Source: Shewanella japonica (GTDB lineage Bacteria; Pseudomonadota; Gammaproteobacteria; Enterobacterales; Shewanellaceae). Taken from it: DNA of 64,000 nucleotides. This document shows, piece by piece, positions 20,061-28,137 of the stretch (its first letter is position 1; every line of letters begins with the position of its first letter). A model generated the notes under the pieces. It made no database searches, was not told the origin of the DNA, and was given only the letters and a program-made list of their open reading frames with translations. Location of the stretch: the NCBI RefSeq assembly GCF_002075795.1, contig NZ_CP020472.1, positions 1,967,001 through 2,031,000 of the forward strand, given 5' to 3'. The translations under genes were made by a program, and so were the position numbers.

Positions 20061-20930
20061 ATGTGGCGTAAGGCAATTCTAGTATCAAGCTTTTGTTTAG
20101 TAAGTTCTGCACAAGCAGACTTACAGCATTATGTTGCATCATTAGATAACTCTATGTGGCGCATTAGTGAAAACAGCCCAATTGAATGCCGTTTAGAACA
20201 TGATATCCCTGATTATGGCAAAGCCATTTTTACTAGCAAAGCAGGTAAAGATTTAAACCTTAATTTTACCTTAGATATGTGGAACAAGCCCGATCAAGTG
20301 ACTAATGCTGAGTTAATTAGTAAAGCACCTCAGTGGCGTCCTGGCGTAAATGAAAAAGCGATCACTAAACTTAAATATCAAAAACAATTTAATGGCGAAG
20401 TCCCAAAGAAAGCGGCTTGGTCAATGTTGTCAGAATTAAGTAAAGGCATGCAACCGACTTTTTACTACGCAGATTGGTATAATCAATCTGACAAAGTCGC
20501 TGTAGGCTTATCTTCGGCAAATTTTGGTGGTGAGTACCGTCAGTTTCGTTCTTGTTTAGCGACGCTGTTACCTTACGGTTTTGATGATATAGCGTTTACC
20601 GTGCTCAATTATGAAGAGGGTGGAACTAATTTAACCCGTTTTTCAAAACAGCAGCTGAAACGTGTTCAAGAGTATTTATCCTATGATTCTGATGTAGAGT
20701 TAGTGTTTGTTGATGCTTATACTGACAGTTATGGTGGTCGTTCTGTGAATCAAAGGGTGTCACAGCGTCGTGCAGACACAGTTGCAGATCTTCTTGTTGC
20801 AAGTGGCATTGAAGAAAGTCGTATTCATAAGACAGGTCATGGTGAACGTCGTCATGTTGCATCTAACGATCTTGTTGAAGAAAGAGCACGTAACCGCCGC
20901 GTAGTGATCAAAATTTCCAAGAGCATTTAA
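20061..20930 (+). CDS. motY: Sodium-driven flagellar motor protein MotY (OmpA-like domain)
   Basis: A 289-residue periplasmic protein that forms part of the T ring around the LP ring of sodium-driven polar flagellar motors and stabilises the PomA/PomB stators. It has a signal peptide (AILVSSFCLVSSAQA, cut before DLQHYV) and a MotY-specific N-terminal domain (about 22-150, with W-rich segments). The C-terminal OmpA-like peptidoglycan-binding domain shows VDAYTDSYGGRSVNQRVSQRRADTV and GHGERRHVASND. The start at 20061 has AGGG eight bases upstream; a GTG nine bases earlier is less likely. Location next to rnt supports the name. Partner motor genes are not in the window. Confidence 0.9.
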   Translation: MWRKAILVSSFCLVSSAQADLQHYVASLDNSMWRISENSPIECRLEHDIPDYGKAIFTSKAGKDLNLNFTLDMWNKPDQVTNAELISKAPQWRPGVNEKAITKLKYQKQFNGEVPKKAAWSMLSELSKGMQPTFYYADWYNQSDKVAVGLSSANFGGEYRQFRSCLATLLPYGFDDIAFTVLNYEEGGTNLTRFSKQQLKRVQEYLSYDSDVELVFVDAYTDSYGGRSVNQRVSQRRADTVADLLVASGIEESRIHKTGHGERRHVASNDLVEERARNRRVVIKISKSI

Positions 20931-21104
20931 ATTTCAATTTCTGCCTATCACTACTTAGCAGCCCCAATCTCTTACAAGGCTTAACTCAGCGTTAAGCCAT
21001 TTTAGTTTTCTAAGCCATTGATTGAACATCATGATGGCAGCACCACAAAGTAAGTTGCATTTTAATGAACTGAGACTATTAGAATAAAGTCGATGATAAA
21101 TTTA

Positions 21105-21138
21105 AGGTAAAAAAAAGCCCACTTAAAATAAGTGGGCC
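21105..21138 (-). terminator. Terminator of the candidate small RNA
   Basis: Minus-strand stem GCCCACTT with a 5-base loop and AAGTGGGC (21117-21137), followed by eight T (complement of 21109-21116). On the plus strand there is no T-run, so it does not belong to motY. Confidence 0.85.
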
Positions 21139-21266
21139 AAACAATTTGTATTCACAAATTCAAGGAAGGAAGTCAAGCATAAGAACCAGGGATAAGTTGA
21201 GGTATTGGGGTACATCAACTAGGAGTTCTTGGTTTTCAATAACTAAATAAGCTATGTCCTGAAAAC
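21109..21266 (-). ncRNA. Candidate trans-acting small RNA, about 158 nt, in the motY-ybgC gap
   Basis: A complete transcription unit can be read on the minus strand with no protein gene in it. The promoter is TTGTCA, 17 bases, TAAAAT (21302-21274), with a predicted start at the G at 21266. The RNA folds into perfect hairpins: GUUUUCA/UGAAAAC (21266-21260 with 21238-21232); AAGAAC/GUUCUU enclosing AGUUGA/UCAACU with a C-rich loop (CCCCAA); AAUUUGU-GAAU-ACAAAUU (21160-21143); and the terminator stem GCCCACUU/AAGUGGGC ending in U8 (21109). Between the second and third hairpins lies a single-stranded UUCCUUCCUUG (21172-21161), complementary to Shine-Dalgarno sequences. A 30-codon reading frame inside it lacks a ribosome-binding site and runs into the terminator. 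I do not recognise a known RNA family. Confidence 0.72.
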
Positions 21267-21273
21267 AAGATGA

Positions 21274-21302
21274 ATTTTAGAGAGTTTACTCTAAGGTGAC
21301 AA
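21274..21302 (-). promoter_or_regulatory. Promoter of the candidate small RNA, with an internal inverted repeat
   Basis: TTGTCA (21297-21302), a 17-base spacer and TAAAAT (21274-21279) on the minus strand. An inverted repeat TTAGAG-N6-CTCTAA (21277-21294) fills the spacer and touches the -10 box, a natural place for a repressor. Confidence 0.7.
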
Positions 21303-22266
21303 ACTAGAAAAATTACAGCTTCAGATTAGTATTTCTAATCCATTACAATGTCGTTAAATTTTTACTAATCACAATAATTAAACCAGAATACCTAAAATGG
21401 CCGTTTATATTCATTCGTTATGCATATTTAATTGTTTTTGTGCTTATTTCAATTGATGTATAAATGTTAAATTTACAATTCTACTAACAATACAAAATAA
21501 ATTAATAATAAGAAATACTGCTGAATTCCCTTGTTAATGGGGTTTTTAGTGCTTTAGTAAGGGATGGGGAAATCGTATCTTGAGTGACTAGCTAGAATTG
21601 ATGTCTTCGTTAATCTTTTTAAAATTTTTTACTATACAGAGAACAAAGTTGAGGTCGCTCTGTATAATTAACCCGCTTTTTGTGCGGATATTAGTCACCT
21701 GTATGACTTTGTATCCTTTATCACTATATCCACAAACAACAGCATAAGTAACTTTTAGCACTATATATTCTTATCCAAATGCTCTTTTGGGAAAGTCATC
21801 GCAGAAATAACCGATTGAATGACCGATGTGTGTATAGAATTTTTAGTACTCCTTTAACTAATTACCCATCAAATTATTTACGCATCACTATCGATAAACT
21901 CTCATTACTCATTACTCATTACTCATTACTCAAGACTTTTTCTAAAAATGAAAATTAATCATTCTTGCTGTCTACTGTGACTTAACGATTTTATATGAGT
22001 GACTTATAAATTAGACTAATAAACACACTGGAAAACGTTTATGTTTGTTCTCTAGTTTACTTTGTTAAACATCCCCTTTATGTAATGAACCTCCTTCAAT
22101 GGTTAACTCGAATGAGGGACGCTTAAAAGTTAAATGTTTGTAAATGAATCAATAGCTAACATTAAACATTCTTCATTTATTAGGCATATCGCTGCAAAAG
22201 CCCTAAGTTTAATGGCAAATTAATCATCGCTCTTTAAAATAAACCTTTTATAGCCGTGTCCTTTTA
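21303..22266. other. Long AT-rich non-coding stretch upstream of the tol operon
   Basis: Almost 1 kb without a credible gene in any frame. Contents worth noting are a 9-bp perfect inverted repeat TATACAGAG-N16-CTCTGTATA (21633-21666), whose right arm overlaps a TATAAT, and a heptamer repeat TCATTAC (21902-21932). No tRNA, no IS remnant and no paired terminator were recognised. Confidence 0.5.
21902..21932. repeat. Heptamer tandem repeat (TCATTAC, 4.4 copies)
   Basis: Four perfect head-to-tail copies of TCATTAC at 21902-21929 plus a partial TCA. Seven-base periodicity in a non-coding stretch suggests replication slippage. Confidence 0.9.
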
Positions 22267-22295
22267 TTCACAAGCGTGGTGGTACTCGGTATAGT
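22267..22295 (+). promoter_or_regulatory. Promoter of the ybgC-tol-pal operon
   Basis: TTCACA (22267-22272), a 17-base spacer, then TATAGT (22290-22295), each one mismatch from consensus. The predicted start near 22302 is about 33 bases before the ybgC ATG. Confidence 0.6.
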
Positions 22296-22334
22296 AAGCC
22301 ATCTTTTATTACGCAAAATTCACAATCGCTAATT

Positions 22335-22733
22335 ATGTTTACATGGCCAATTTCAATTTATTATGAAGACACGGATGCCGGTGGCGTTGTGTATCATTCA
22401 AATTATTTAAATTTCTTTGAACGAGCAAGAACTGAATGGCTTAAATCGATGGGAGTAGTACAAAGCACACTTTTAGCTGATGATATTGCTTTTGTGGTTA
22501 AGCATGCTGAGTTAGATTTTCGAATTGCAGCTAGGTTTGAACAGAACTTATTTGTTGAATCAAAGGTCATAGAATTAAAAAAAGCCTCTTTGGTATTTAA
22601 GCAGCGTTTGCTTGACGATAACGGTGACTGTTATTGTGAAGGAACCATTATTGTTGCTTGTATCGCGCTATCTCGTATGCGCCCAAGAGCTATCCCATTA
22701 AATATTGTGCAGGAGTTTAATCGTGCAAGCTGA
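22335..22733 (+). CDS. ybgC: Acyl-CoA thioesterase of the tol-pal operon
   Basis: A 132-residue hot-dog-fold thioesterase that hydrolyses acyl-CoA. The catalytic motif [19 protein letters not shown] (D14, Y20, H21) is intact, as in the 4-hydroxybenzoyl-CoA thioesterase family. It is the first gene of the Tol-Pal operon, the conserved gammaproteobacterial order. Its stop overlaps the tolQ start by 11 bases, so the two are translationally coupled. No clear Shine-Dalgarno precedes the ATG. The role next to tolQRAB is thought to relate to phospholipid metabolism at the envelope (family knowledge). Confidence 0.93.
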   Translation: MFTWPISIYYEDTDAGGVVYHSNYLNFFERARTEWLKSMGVVQSTLLADDIAFVVKHAELDFRIAARFEQNLFVESKVIELKKASLVFKQRLLDDNGDCYCEGTIIVACIALSRMRPRAIPLNIVQEFNRAS

Positions 22734-23412
22734 AATTTCTTTTATAGGTCTTTTTTTAGAGGCAAGTGTCCTCGTCAAACTGGTAATGCTGACCTTACTT
22801 TGTCTATCAATAGCATCATGGGCTGTTATTATTCAGCGCAGGAAGTTATTAAACTCAGCTCGTGCTAAATCAATTAAGTTTGAAGACACATTTTGGTCAG
22901 GTGTGGATTTAAATAAACTCTACAAAGAATTATCTGCGCGAAGTGAAGGGGTTTCGGGACTGGAAGCGTTATTCGTTGCAGGATTTAAAGAGTATTCTCG
23001 TTTAAGTCAGGCAAATAGTAAGTCACCGGAAGCCGTCATGGATGGCACATCTAGAGCGATGCGTGTGAGTTTATCTCGTGAAGTTGAAAGACTAGAAACC
23101 CATCTACCTTTATTAGCTACCATTGGCTCAACTAGCCCATATATTGGTTTATTTGGAACGGTATGGGGCATTATGAATTCGTTTATTGCATTAGGTGCAG
23201 TTGAAAACGCTACCTTAGCTATGGTCGCACCAGGTATTGCTGAAGCATTAATTGCAACTGCAATGGGTTTATTTGCAGCGATCCCTGCCGTAATTGGTTA
23301 TAACCGCTTTTCGACACAAGTTGAAAAACTAGAAATGGCGCATGTAAACTTTATGGAAGAGTTCTCTAACATATTGCAACGCCAAGCCTACAGTGAGAAG
23401 GAAGCGGTGTAA
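22723..23412 (+). CDS. tolQ: Tol-Pal system proton channel subunit TolQ
   Basis: A 229-residue inner-membrane protein of the MotA/TolQ/ExbB family that, with TolR, converts proton flow into force on TolA. Three membrane segments are visible: about 15-35 ([20 protein letters not shown]), about 130-155 ([21 protein letters not shown]) and about 165-190. The conserved [13 protein letters not shown] loop is present. The GTG at 22723 ([15 protein letters not shown]) has an ideal AGGAG seven bases upstream; an upstream TTG start is rejected. It overlaps ybgC by 11 bases, and its stop shares one base with the tolR ATG. Confidence 0.96.
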   Translation: MQAEISFIGLFLEASVLVKLVMLTLLCLSIASWAVIIQRRKLLNSARAKSIKFEDTFWSGVDLNKLYKELSARSEGVSGLEALFVAGFKEYSRLSQANSKSPEAVMDGTSRAMRVSLSREVERLETHLPLLATIGSTSPYIGLFGTVWGIMNSFIALGAVENATLAMVAPGIAEALIATAMGLFAAIPAVIGYNRFSTQVEKLEMAHVNFMEEFSNILQRQAYSEKEAV

Positions 23413-23837
23413 TGTATCAACGTAAGCGCCGTCGTCCGGTCGCCGAAATCAATGTTGTTCCTTATATTGACGTCATGCTGGTGTTGCTGATCATCTTTAT
23501 GGTCACAGCGCCTATCGTGTCGCAAGGCGTAAAAGTAGAATTGCCACAAGGCGAAGCTGAACCTTTACCTGCAGAAAGTAAACCACCAATCGTTGCTTCT
23601 ATCGATGAATTTGGTGAGTATTTCTTAAATGTGGGGAGTGGTTCAAGTGATGATCCGCTGTCTTTGGATGAGATCTCTATCCAAGTTGGTGCGATGATCC
23701 AGCTAGAGCCAGAAAGGCCAGTCGTTGTTAAGGCTGATAGAAGAATTCCTTATGAAAATGTGATTCAGTTAACGGTCAGTCTACAGGGCGCAGGTGTACC
23801 TGCTGTTGGCCTAATGACTGATTCACCTAAGGAGTAA
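23412..23837 (+). CDS. tolR: Tol-Pal system proton channel subunit TolR
   Basis: A 141-residue protein of the ExbD/TolR family with one membrane segment (about 18-38, IDVMLVLLIIFMVTAPIVS). The conserved membrane aspartate needed for proton translocation is in NVVPYIDVMLVLL. The periplasmic C-terminal domain follows (VVVKADRRIPYENVIQL). Start and tolQ stop overlap as TAATG, the tightest coupling in the operon. Length is as in E. coli. Confidence 0.96.
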   Translation: MYQRKRRRPVAEINVVPYIDVMLVLLIIFMVTAPIVSQGVKVELPQGEAEPLPAESKPPIVASIDEFGEYFLNVGSGSSDDPLSLDEISIQVGAMIQLEPERPVVVKADRRIPYENVIQLTVSLQGAGVPAVGLMTDSPKE

Positions 23838-23841
23838 TTCA

Positions 23842-24777
23842 GTGGCTGTAAAATCAGAATTAACCTTACCTATTACTATTTCAGCTGGCATTCATATTGG
23901 TGTTATTGTTGCGTTAGCTCTTGGTATCAGCTTTGAAGACAAGCCAAAGCACCTGCCTCAAGCGCAATCATCTGAGCCAGTTGTGCAAGCTGTTGTCGTT
24001 GATCAACAACGTATTAATGAGCATGCTGAAAAACTCAAAAAACAGCGAATTGAAACGCAACGTAAAGAGCGTGAGCGTCAAGAAGAGTTAGATAGGCAAG
24101 CCCGCAAAGCGAAGGAAGAAGTTAGAAAAGAGCAGGAGCGAATAAAGCAGCTTGAGAACCAACGCAGAATAAAAGAACAAGAGACATTAAAAGCGAATAA
24201 TGCAGCTAAGGCCGCAAAACTTAAAGAAGCTGAAGAAAAAGCGAAAGCTGAAAAAGCTGCGGAATTAAGAAAGCAAAAAGAAGCTGAGCGTAAAGCTGCG
24301 GAGAAAAAAGCCGCTGAAAAACGTAAAGCTGAAGAAGCTGCGGCAGCGAAAAAGCGTGAAGAAGAACGTAAACGTAAAGAAGAAGCTGAACGGAAACGCA
24401 AAGCTGAAGAAGCTGAACGTGCTCGTCAAGAACGTGAAATGGCTGAAGCAATGGCAGCTGAGCAAGTCGCTTTATCGGCAACACGTTCAAAGCAAATTAC
24501 GTCAGAAGTCAATAAATATACAGCAATGATTAAATCAACGATTCAACGCAATTTGGTGGTTGATGAGTCAATGCGTGGTAAAAGTTGCCAAGTACTTATT
24601 CGACTCGCAAAAGATGGGTTTGTGACGGCAAGTCAAACGTTAAGCGGCGATCAAGTCGTTTGCCGTGCTGCGAAAGCTGCAATTAATAAAGCGGGGCGTT
24701 TACCCGTTTCTTCTGAAGAAGATGTTTACAATAAAATGAAAGAAATTAATTTAACCGTATCACCGGAATTTAATTAA
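23842..24777 (+). CDS. tolA: Tol-Pal system energy-transducing protein TolA
   Basis: A 311-residue TonB-like protein bridging inner and outer membranes. It has a short cytoplasmic start and one membrane segment (about 10-30). A long Lys/Ala/Glu-rich helical domain follows at about 50-210, with heptad-like runs such as AEKAAELRKQKEAERKAAEK. The C-terminal domain is at about 220-311 (with MRGKSCQVLIRLAKDGFV), which contacts TolB and Pal in the periplasm. The GTG start at 23842 is preceded by AAGGAG. It is shorter than E. coli TolA (421), the difference lying in the helical domain. Antisense open frames across the helical repeat are compositional shadows. Confidence 0.93.
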   Translation: MAVKSELTLPITISAGIHIGVIVALALGISFEDKPKHLPQAQSSEPVVQAVVVDQQRINEHAEKLKKQRIETQRKERERQEELDRQARKAKEEVRKEQERIKQLENQRRIKEQETLKANNAAKAAKLKEAEEKAKAEKAAELRKQKEAERKAAEKKAAEKRKAEEAAAAKKREEERKRKEEAERKRKAEEAERARQEREMAEAMAAEQVALSATRSKQITSEVNKYTAMIKSTIQRNLVVDESMRGKSCQVLIRLAKDGFVTASQTLSGDQVVCRAAKAAINKAGRLPVSSEEDVYNKMKEINLTVSPEFN

Positions 24778-24786
24778 AGGAGTCAC

Positions 24787-26115
24787 ATGAAGATTTTGGC
24801 AAAATGGTTAACAGTTTTTGTATTTTTAACCAGTACCACGGCAAATGCAGCGCTAGATATTGTTATTACTGAAGGTGTTGATGCCGCAAGGCCCATTGCG
24901 GTTATGCCTTTTGTATGGCAAGGAACAGGGCCAGCGCCAACACAAATTAGTGATGTTGTTACAAGTGATTTAGCTCGTAGTGGTACATTTAGTCCATTGG
25001 ATGCTCGCAGTCTACCGCAAGCGAATATCAGTACTGTTAACGAATTCATTGCAACAGGTTGGGAGCAAACGGCTTCAGATGCACTCTTAGTCGGTTCGAT
25101 TAAACCTTATGGTACTAATCAGTACTTAGTGAGTTTTGACTTACTCGACTTAGTCAAAGCGCAGTTGCAGTCTGACAAAGGTCCAGTACCTGCAAGTGAC
25201 TTATTATTGGAAAGCCGTGAAACGGTAATAAGTGAGTCGCAATTTAGACAGTATGGTCATCGCATCAGTGACATCGTGTATGAAAAGCTAACTGGAATAC
25301 GTGGTGCCTTCTTAAGTCGTATTGCTTATGTGGTTGTGAAACAGGGGGAGAAATCACCGTATCACTTGATGATCGCTGATTATGACGGATATAACGAGCA
25401 AATGTTATTGCGTTCGCCTGAACCGTTAATGTCACCGACTTGGTCTCCTGACGGACGTCGTCTCGCTTATGTGAGTTTTGAGAATCGTAAAGCAGAAATA
25501 TTTGTTCAAGATATCTATACTCAAGAACGTATTAAGGTGAGCTCCCATAAAGGTATTAATGGTGCACCAAGCTTTTCGCCTGATGGTAAAAAGTTAGCTG
25601 TTACATTATCAAAAGATGGACAACCTGAAATTTACGTGATTGATATAGCGACAAAGGCACTTAAACGTGTGACAAATCACTACGCTATTGATACAGAAGC
25701 ATCTTGGATGCCTGATGGAGAGTCATTGATTTTTACTTCAGAACGTGGCGGCAGACCTCAAATTTATCAAGTTAAATTGAGTACTGGAAAAATCTCACGT
25801 GTGACGTTTGAAGGTGAGTGGAACCTAGGCGGTACTATCACTCCTGATGGACGTAGTATGATTTTTGTAAATCGTACTAATGGTAAATTTAATATTGCGA
25901 GAATGGATCTTCAAACTCGCTTTATGCAAGTGCTTACTTCAACTCAACTTGATGAGTCACCAAGTATTGCACCTAATGGAACCATGGTTATCTATGGTAC
26001 AACCTATCGCGGTAAGCAAGTATTAGCAGCGGTATCTATGGATGGACGTTTTAAAGCAAGACTACCAGCAGGCCAAGGTGAAGTGAAATCGCCAGCCTGG
26101 TCTCCATTTCTATAA
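24787..26115 (+). CDS. tolB: Tol-Pal system periplasmic beta-propeller protein TolB
   Basis: A 442-residue periplasmic protein: signal peptide (about 1-21, ending [13 protein letters not shown]), an N-terminal alpha/beta domain (about 22-160) and a six-bladed WD40-like beta-propeller. The propeller shows repeated SPDGR/SPDGK motifs ([32 protein letters not shown]). TolB binds Pal and TolA through these parts. AAGGAG lies a few bases before the ATG. The gene follows tolA by nine bases. Confidence 0.96.
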   Translation: MKILAKWLTVFVFLTSTTANAALDIVITEGVDAARPIAVMPFVWQGTGPAPTQISDVVTSDLARSGTFSPLDARSLPQANISTVNEFIATGWEQTASDALLVGSIKPYGTNQYLVSFDLLDLVKAQLQSDKGPVPASDLLLESRETVISESQFRQYGHRISDIVYEKLTGIRGAFLSRIAYVVVKQGEKSPYHLMIADYDGYNEQMLLRSPEPLMSPTWSPDGRRLAYVSFENRKAEIFVQDIYTQERIKVSSHKGINGAPSFSPDGKKLAVTLSKDGQPEIYVIDIATKALKRVTNHYAIDTEASWMPDGESLIFTSERGGRPQIYQVKLSTGKISRVTFEGEWNLGGTITPDGRSMIFVNRTNGKFNIARMDLQTRFMQVLTSTQLDESPSIAPNGTMVIYGTTYRGKQVLAAVSMDGRFKARLPAGQGEVKSPAWSPFL

Positions 26116-26135
26116 ATTTTAATTAAGGATTACCC

Positions 26136-26687
26136 ATGAATCTGAATAAGTTGTTTAAAGCTATGTTAGTTGTTGTACCTGTAATGGCATTAGGTGCATG
26201 TAGCACAACTTCAGAATCTGAAACTGACGCAAGTGGTTCAACTAGTGGTTCTACTACTACAACCACTGGCGGTGAATATGGTTCTGGTGGTGTTGAAACT
26301 GGTGGCGCAGCGCCAATCTTAACTCCAGAAGAGCAGCAACGTATTGAGCAAGAAGAATTACGTGCTCAAAATATTATTTATTTTGATTTTGACCGTAGTG
26401 AAGTACAAAGTGAAAATGCTGCAATTATTCAAGCTCACGGAAACTATTTAGTTGAGCACCCAAATGTACGTGTATTAATTGAAGGTCATGCTGATGAGCG
26501 TGGCACTCCTGAATACAATATTGCGTTAGGTGAACGTCGTGCTAAAGCTATTGCTAAATACTTACAAGGTATGGGTGTTCAAGCTAGCCAAATGAGTGTT
26601 GTTAGTTATGGTGAAGAAAAGCCATTAGATTTTTCACGCAGTGAAAGTGGTTTTGCAAAAAACCGCCGCGGTGTTTTAGTTTATTAA
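26136..26687 (+). CDS. pal: Peptidoglycan-associated outer-membrane lipoprotein Pal
   Basis: A 183-residue lipoprotein with lipobox ALGAC (lipidated C22), then a Ser/Thr/Gly-rich linker (about 24-60). The OmpA-like peptidoglycan-binding domain follows (IYFDFDRSEVQSENAAII; EGHADERGTPEYNIALGERR). Its aspartate and arginine are the ones known to bind diaminopimelate. It anchors the outer membrane to the wall and is pulled to division sites by TolQRA. The linker is longer and more Gly/Ser/Thr-rich than in E. coli Pal. Confidence 0.97.
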   Translation: MNLNKLFKAMLVVVPVMALGACSTTSESETDASGSTSGSTTTTTGGEYGSGGVETGGAAPILTPEEQQRIEQEELRAQNIIYFDFDRSEVQSENAAIIQAHGNYLVEHPNVRVLIEGHADERGTPEYNIALGERRAKAIAKYLQGMGVQASQMSVVSYGEEKPLDFSRSESGFAKNRRGVLVY

Positions 26688-26714
26688 TCGCGAAGAGTAA
26701 AAGCGATAACGGAA

Positions 26715-26731
26715 GGCCGGCTATGCCGGCC
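26715..26731 (+). other. GC-rich hairpin in the pal-cpoB spacer
   Basis: GGCCGGC-TAT-GCCGGCC, a perfect 7-bp stem with no T-run, 28 bases after the pal stop and just before the cpoB ribosome-binding site. It may stabilise the pal mRNA end or tune cpoB translation (inference). Confidence 0.6.
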
Positions 26732-26748
26732 AGTTTAGGAGTTTATTG

Positions 26749-27474
26749 ATGAAACATGCTGTTTTAGTTGCTGCGATGTTTGTAGCTGCAGGTGCTAACG
26801 CTGCCCCTGCACCTGTTCAAGATATTGCAGGCGGGTCAAATGATGATCGACTATCTCGTTTAGAACGTATTATTAAAGCAAAACAACAATCTGAATTTGA
26901 AGCGCAACAACGTTTAGATGCATTACAACGTGAAGTTCTTGAGTTACGTGGTATTACTGAACAGCAAGATTATCAAATTAGTCAAATGTTGCAGCGCCAA
27001 CGCCAGCTTTATGAAGAAATTGCTAATTTATCAGCGAGTGCGGCGTCGACCACTGTCTCTGTCGCTGATACAGCTACATCTGCAGGCACTCAGTCTACTC
27101 TAGGGGAAACTGCAAGCTATGAGCAAGCCGTGAACCTTGTATTGAAAGAGCGTAAGTACGATGAAGCCATTCCGGCCTTTAGTGACTTCATTAAACAATA
27201 CCCAGATTCCACATATGCTGCCAATGCCAACTATTGGTTAGGCCAGTTGTTATTCAATAAAGGTACTTTTGCTGAAGCTAAAGTTGCATTTAATACCGTG
27301 GTCAATAAATATCCTAACTCTAATAAACGTGGTGATAGTTTAGTTAAGTTAGGCATGATCGCTGAAAAAGAAGGTGACAGTGCGACAGCGAAGACATTCT
27401 ATAACCGAGTGTTAAAAGAATACGCTAATAGTGCCTCTGCAAGACTTGCTCAACAACAATTGTCGGCTTTGTAA
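26749..27474 (+). CDS. cpoB: Cell division coordinator CpoB (YbgF)
   Basis: A 241-residue periplasmic protein: signal peptide (ending ANA-APAPVQ), an N-terminal trimerising coiled coil (about 30-90, rich in Q, L and R, e.g. QQRLDALQREVLELRGI), a short Ser/Thr/Ala linker, then three TPR repeats (about 115-241). The repeats start SYEQAVNLVLKERKYDEAI, YWLGQLLFNKGTFAEAK and LVKLGMIAEKEGDSATAK. CpoB coordinates outer-membrane constriction with PBP1B in E. coli. The ATG at 26749 is seven bases after AGGAG; a TTG one codon earlier is less well spaced. Last gene of the operon; no obvious terminator follows. Confidence 0.94.
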   Translation: MKHAVLVAAMFVAAGANAAPAPVQDIAGGSNDDRLSRLERIIKAKQQSEFEAQQRLDALQREVLELRGITEQQDYQISQMLQRQRQLYEEIANLSASAASTTVSVADTATSAGTQSTLGETASYEQAVNLVLKERKYDEAIPAFSDFIKQYPDSTYAANANYWLGQLLFNKGTFAEAKVAFNTVVNKYPNSNKRGDSLVKLGMIAEKEGDSATAKTFYNRVLKEYANSASARLAQQQLSAL

Positions 27475-27545
27475 GCCTAATTTAACTAAAAAACAGCCTC
27501 TTAGTTTATTTTTAGTGCAAACGGCAAAAAAACCATAAATTGCAC

Positions 27546-27573
27546 TTGCATGCGAAGATGAAAAAGGTATTAT
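27546..27573 (+). promoter_or_regulatory. Promoter of the tRNA-Lys array
   Basis: TTGCAT (27546-27551), a 16-base spacer, TATTAT (27568-27573), followed by a GC-rich discriminator GGCGCCC, typical of stringently controlled stable-RNA promoters. Confidence 0.65.
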
Positions 27574-27580
27574 AGGCGCC

Positions 27581-27604
27581 CTCAGAACGGAGCGACGTTC
27601 TGAG
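27581..27604 (+). other. Leader hairpin at the 5' end of the tRNA-Lys precursor
   Basis: CTCAGAACG-GAGCGA-CGTTCTGAG, a perfect 9-bp stem starting at the predicted transcription start. It may protect the 5' end of the primary transcript or mark it for processing (inference). Confidence 0.6.
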
Positions 27605-27691
27605 GTCATTAAACAGGTTAGATTAACTTAGTTAGATGACAGATTGATTGAACTCTATTTATAGTCTTCACTTAATCTAAGAAGCAGAAAT

Positions 27692-27767
27692 GGGTCGTTA
27701 GCTCAGTTGGTAGAGCAGTTGGCTTTTAACCAATTGGTCGAAGGTTCGAATCCTTCACGACCCACCA
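27692..27767 (+). tRNA. tRNA-Lys (UUU), copy 1
   Basis: A 76-base tRNA including encoded CCA. Acceptor GGGTCGT pairs with ACGACCC; D arm GCTC/GAGC; anticodon arm GTTGG-CTTTTAA-CCAAT (closing G-T pair), anticodon TTT; T arm GAAGG-TTCGAAT-CCTTC. First of six identical genes. Confidence 0.97.
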
Positions 27768-27831
27768 CTTTTCTAAAAGTGTTGCCAGTTAGGCATAAAT
27801 TTAGACGTAATGAATCGTTACGTAAATAGAT

Positions 27832-27913
27832 AGGTTGTTAGCTCAGTTGTTTAGTTTAATTAGGCAGTTGGCTTTCTCTCCGATTAAAACATAGGTTTTA
27901 ATGAAATACAGAT
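27832..27913 (+). pseudogene. Decayed tRNA-Lys 5' half, fossil 1
   Basis: GGTTGTTAGCTCAGTTG matches the first 18 bases of the tRNA with small changes. TTTAGTTTAATTAGG replaces the rest of the D arm, then GCAGTTGGCTTT returns, and identity stops in the anticodon loop. An unrelated 8-bp hairpin (ATTAAAAC-ATAG-GTTTTAAT, 27883-27902) takes the place of the 3' half. Confidence 0.8.
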
Positions 27914-27989
27914 GGGTCGTTAGCTCAGTTGGTAGAGCAGTTGGCTTTTAACCAATTGGTCGAAGGTTCGAATCCTTCACGACCCACCA
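27914..27989 (+). tRNA. tRNA-Lys (UUU), copy 2
   Basis: Identical in all 76 bases to copy 1, including CCA. It is preceded by the common leader AATGAAATACAGAT and followed by the small hairpin CACTTT..AAAGGTG (one G-U pair). Confidence 0.97.
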
Positions 27990-28055
27990 CTTTTCTAAAG
28001 GTGTTGCCAGTTAGGCATAAATTTAGACGTAATGAATCGTTACGTAAAACTAGAT

Positions 28056-28137
28056 GGGTCGTTAGCTCAGTTGTTTAGTTTAATTAGGCAGTTGGCTTTC
28101 TTTCCAATTAAAACATAGGTTTTAATGAAATACAGAT
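28056..28137 (+). pseudogene. Decayed tRNA-Lys 5' half, fossil 2
   Basis: Starts with a perfect GGGTCGTTAGCTCAGTTG, then the same TTTAGTTTAATTAGG replacement, GCAGTTGGCTTTC, and the ATTAAAAC/GTTTTAAT hairpin. It carries the leader ACGTAAAACTAGAT, which also precedes intact copy 6. Confidence 0.85.

Noticed and set aside
21116..21208. A 30-codon open frame within the candidate small RNA (starts ATGTACCCC on the minus strand)
   Set aside because: No ribosome-binding site, codons run through the hairpins into the terminator stem, and no minus-strand gene follows that a leader peptide could control.
22705..22722. TTG start for tolQ
   Set aside because: It precedes the Shine-Dalgarno sequence AGGAG at 22711-22715, which is correctly spaced for the GTG at 22723.
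24078..24490. Several antisense open frames opposite tolA
   Set aside because: They mirror the Lys/Ala/Glu-rich helical repeat of TolA (giving Phe/Ser/Leu-rich proteins), have no ribosome-binding sites and no family resemblance.
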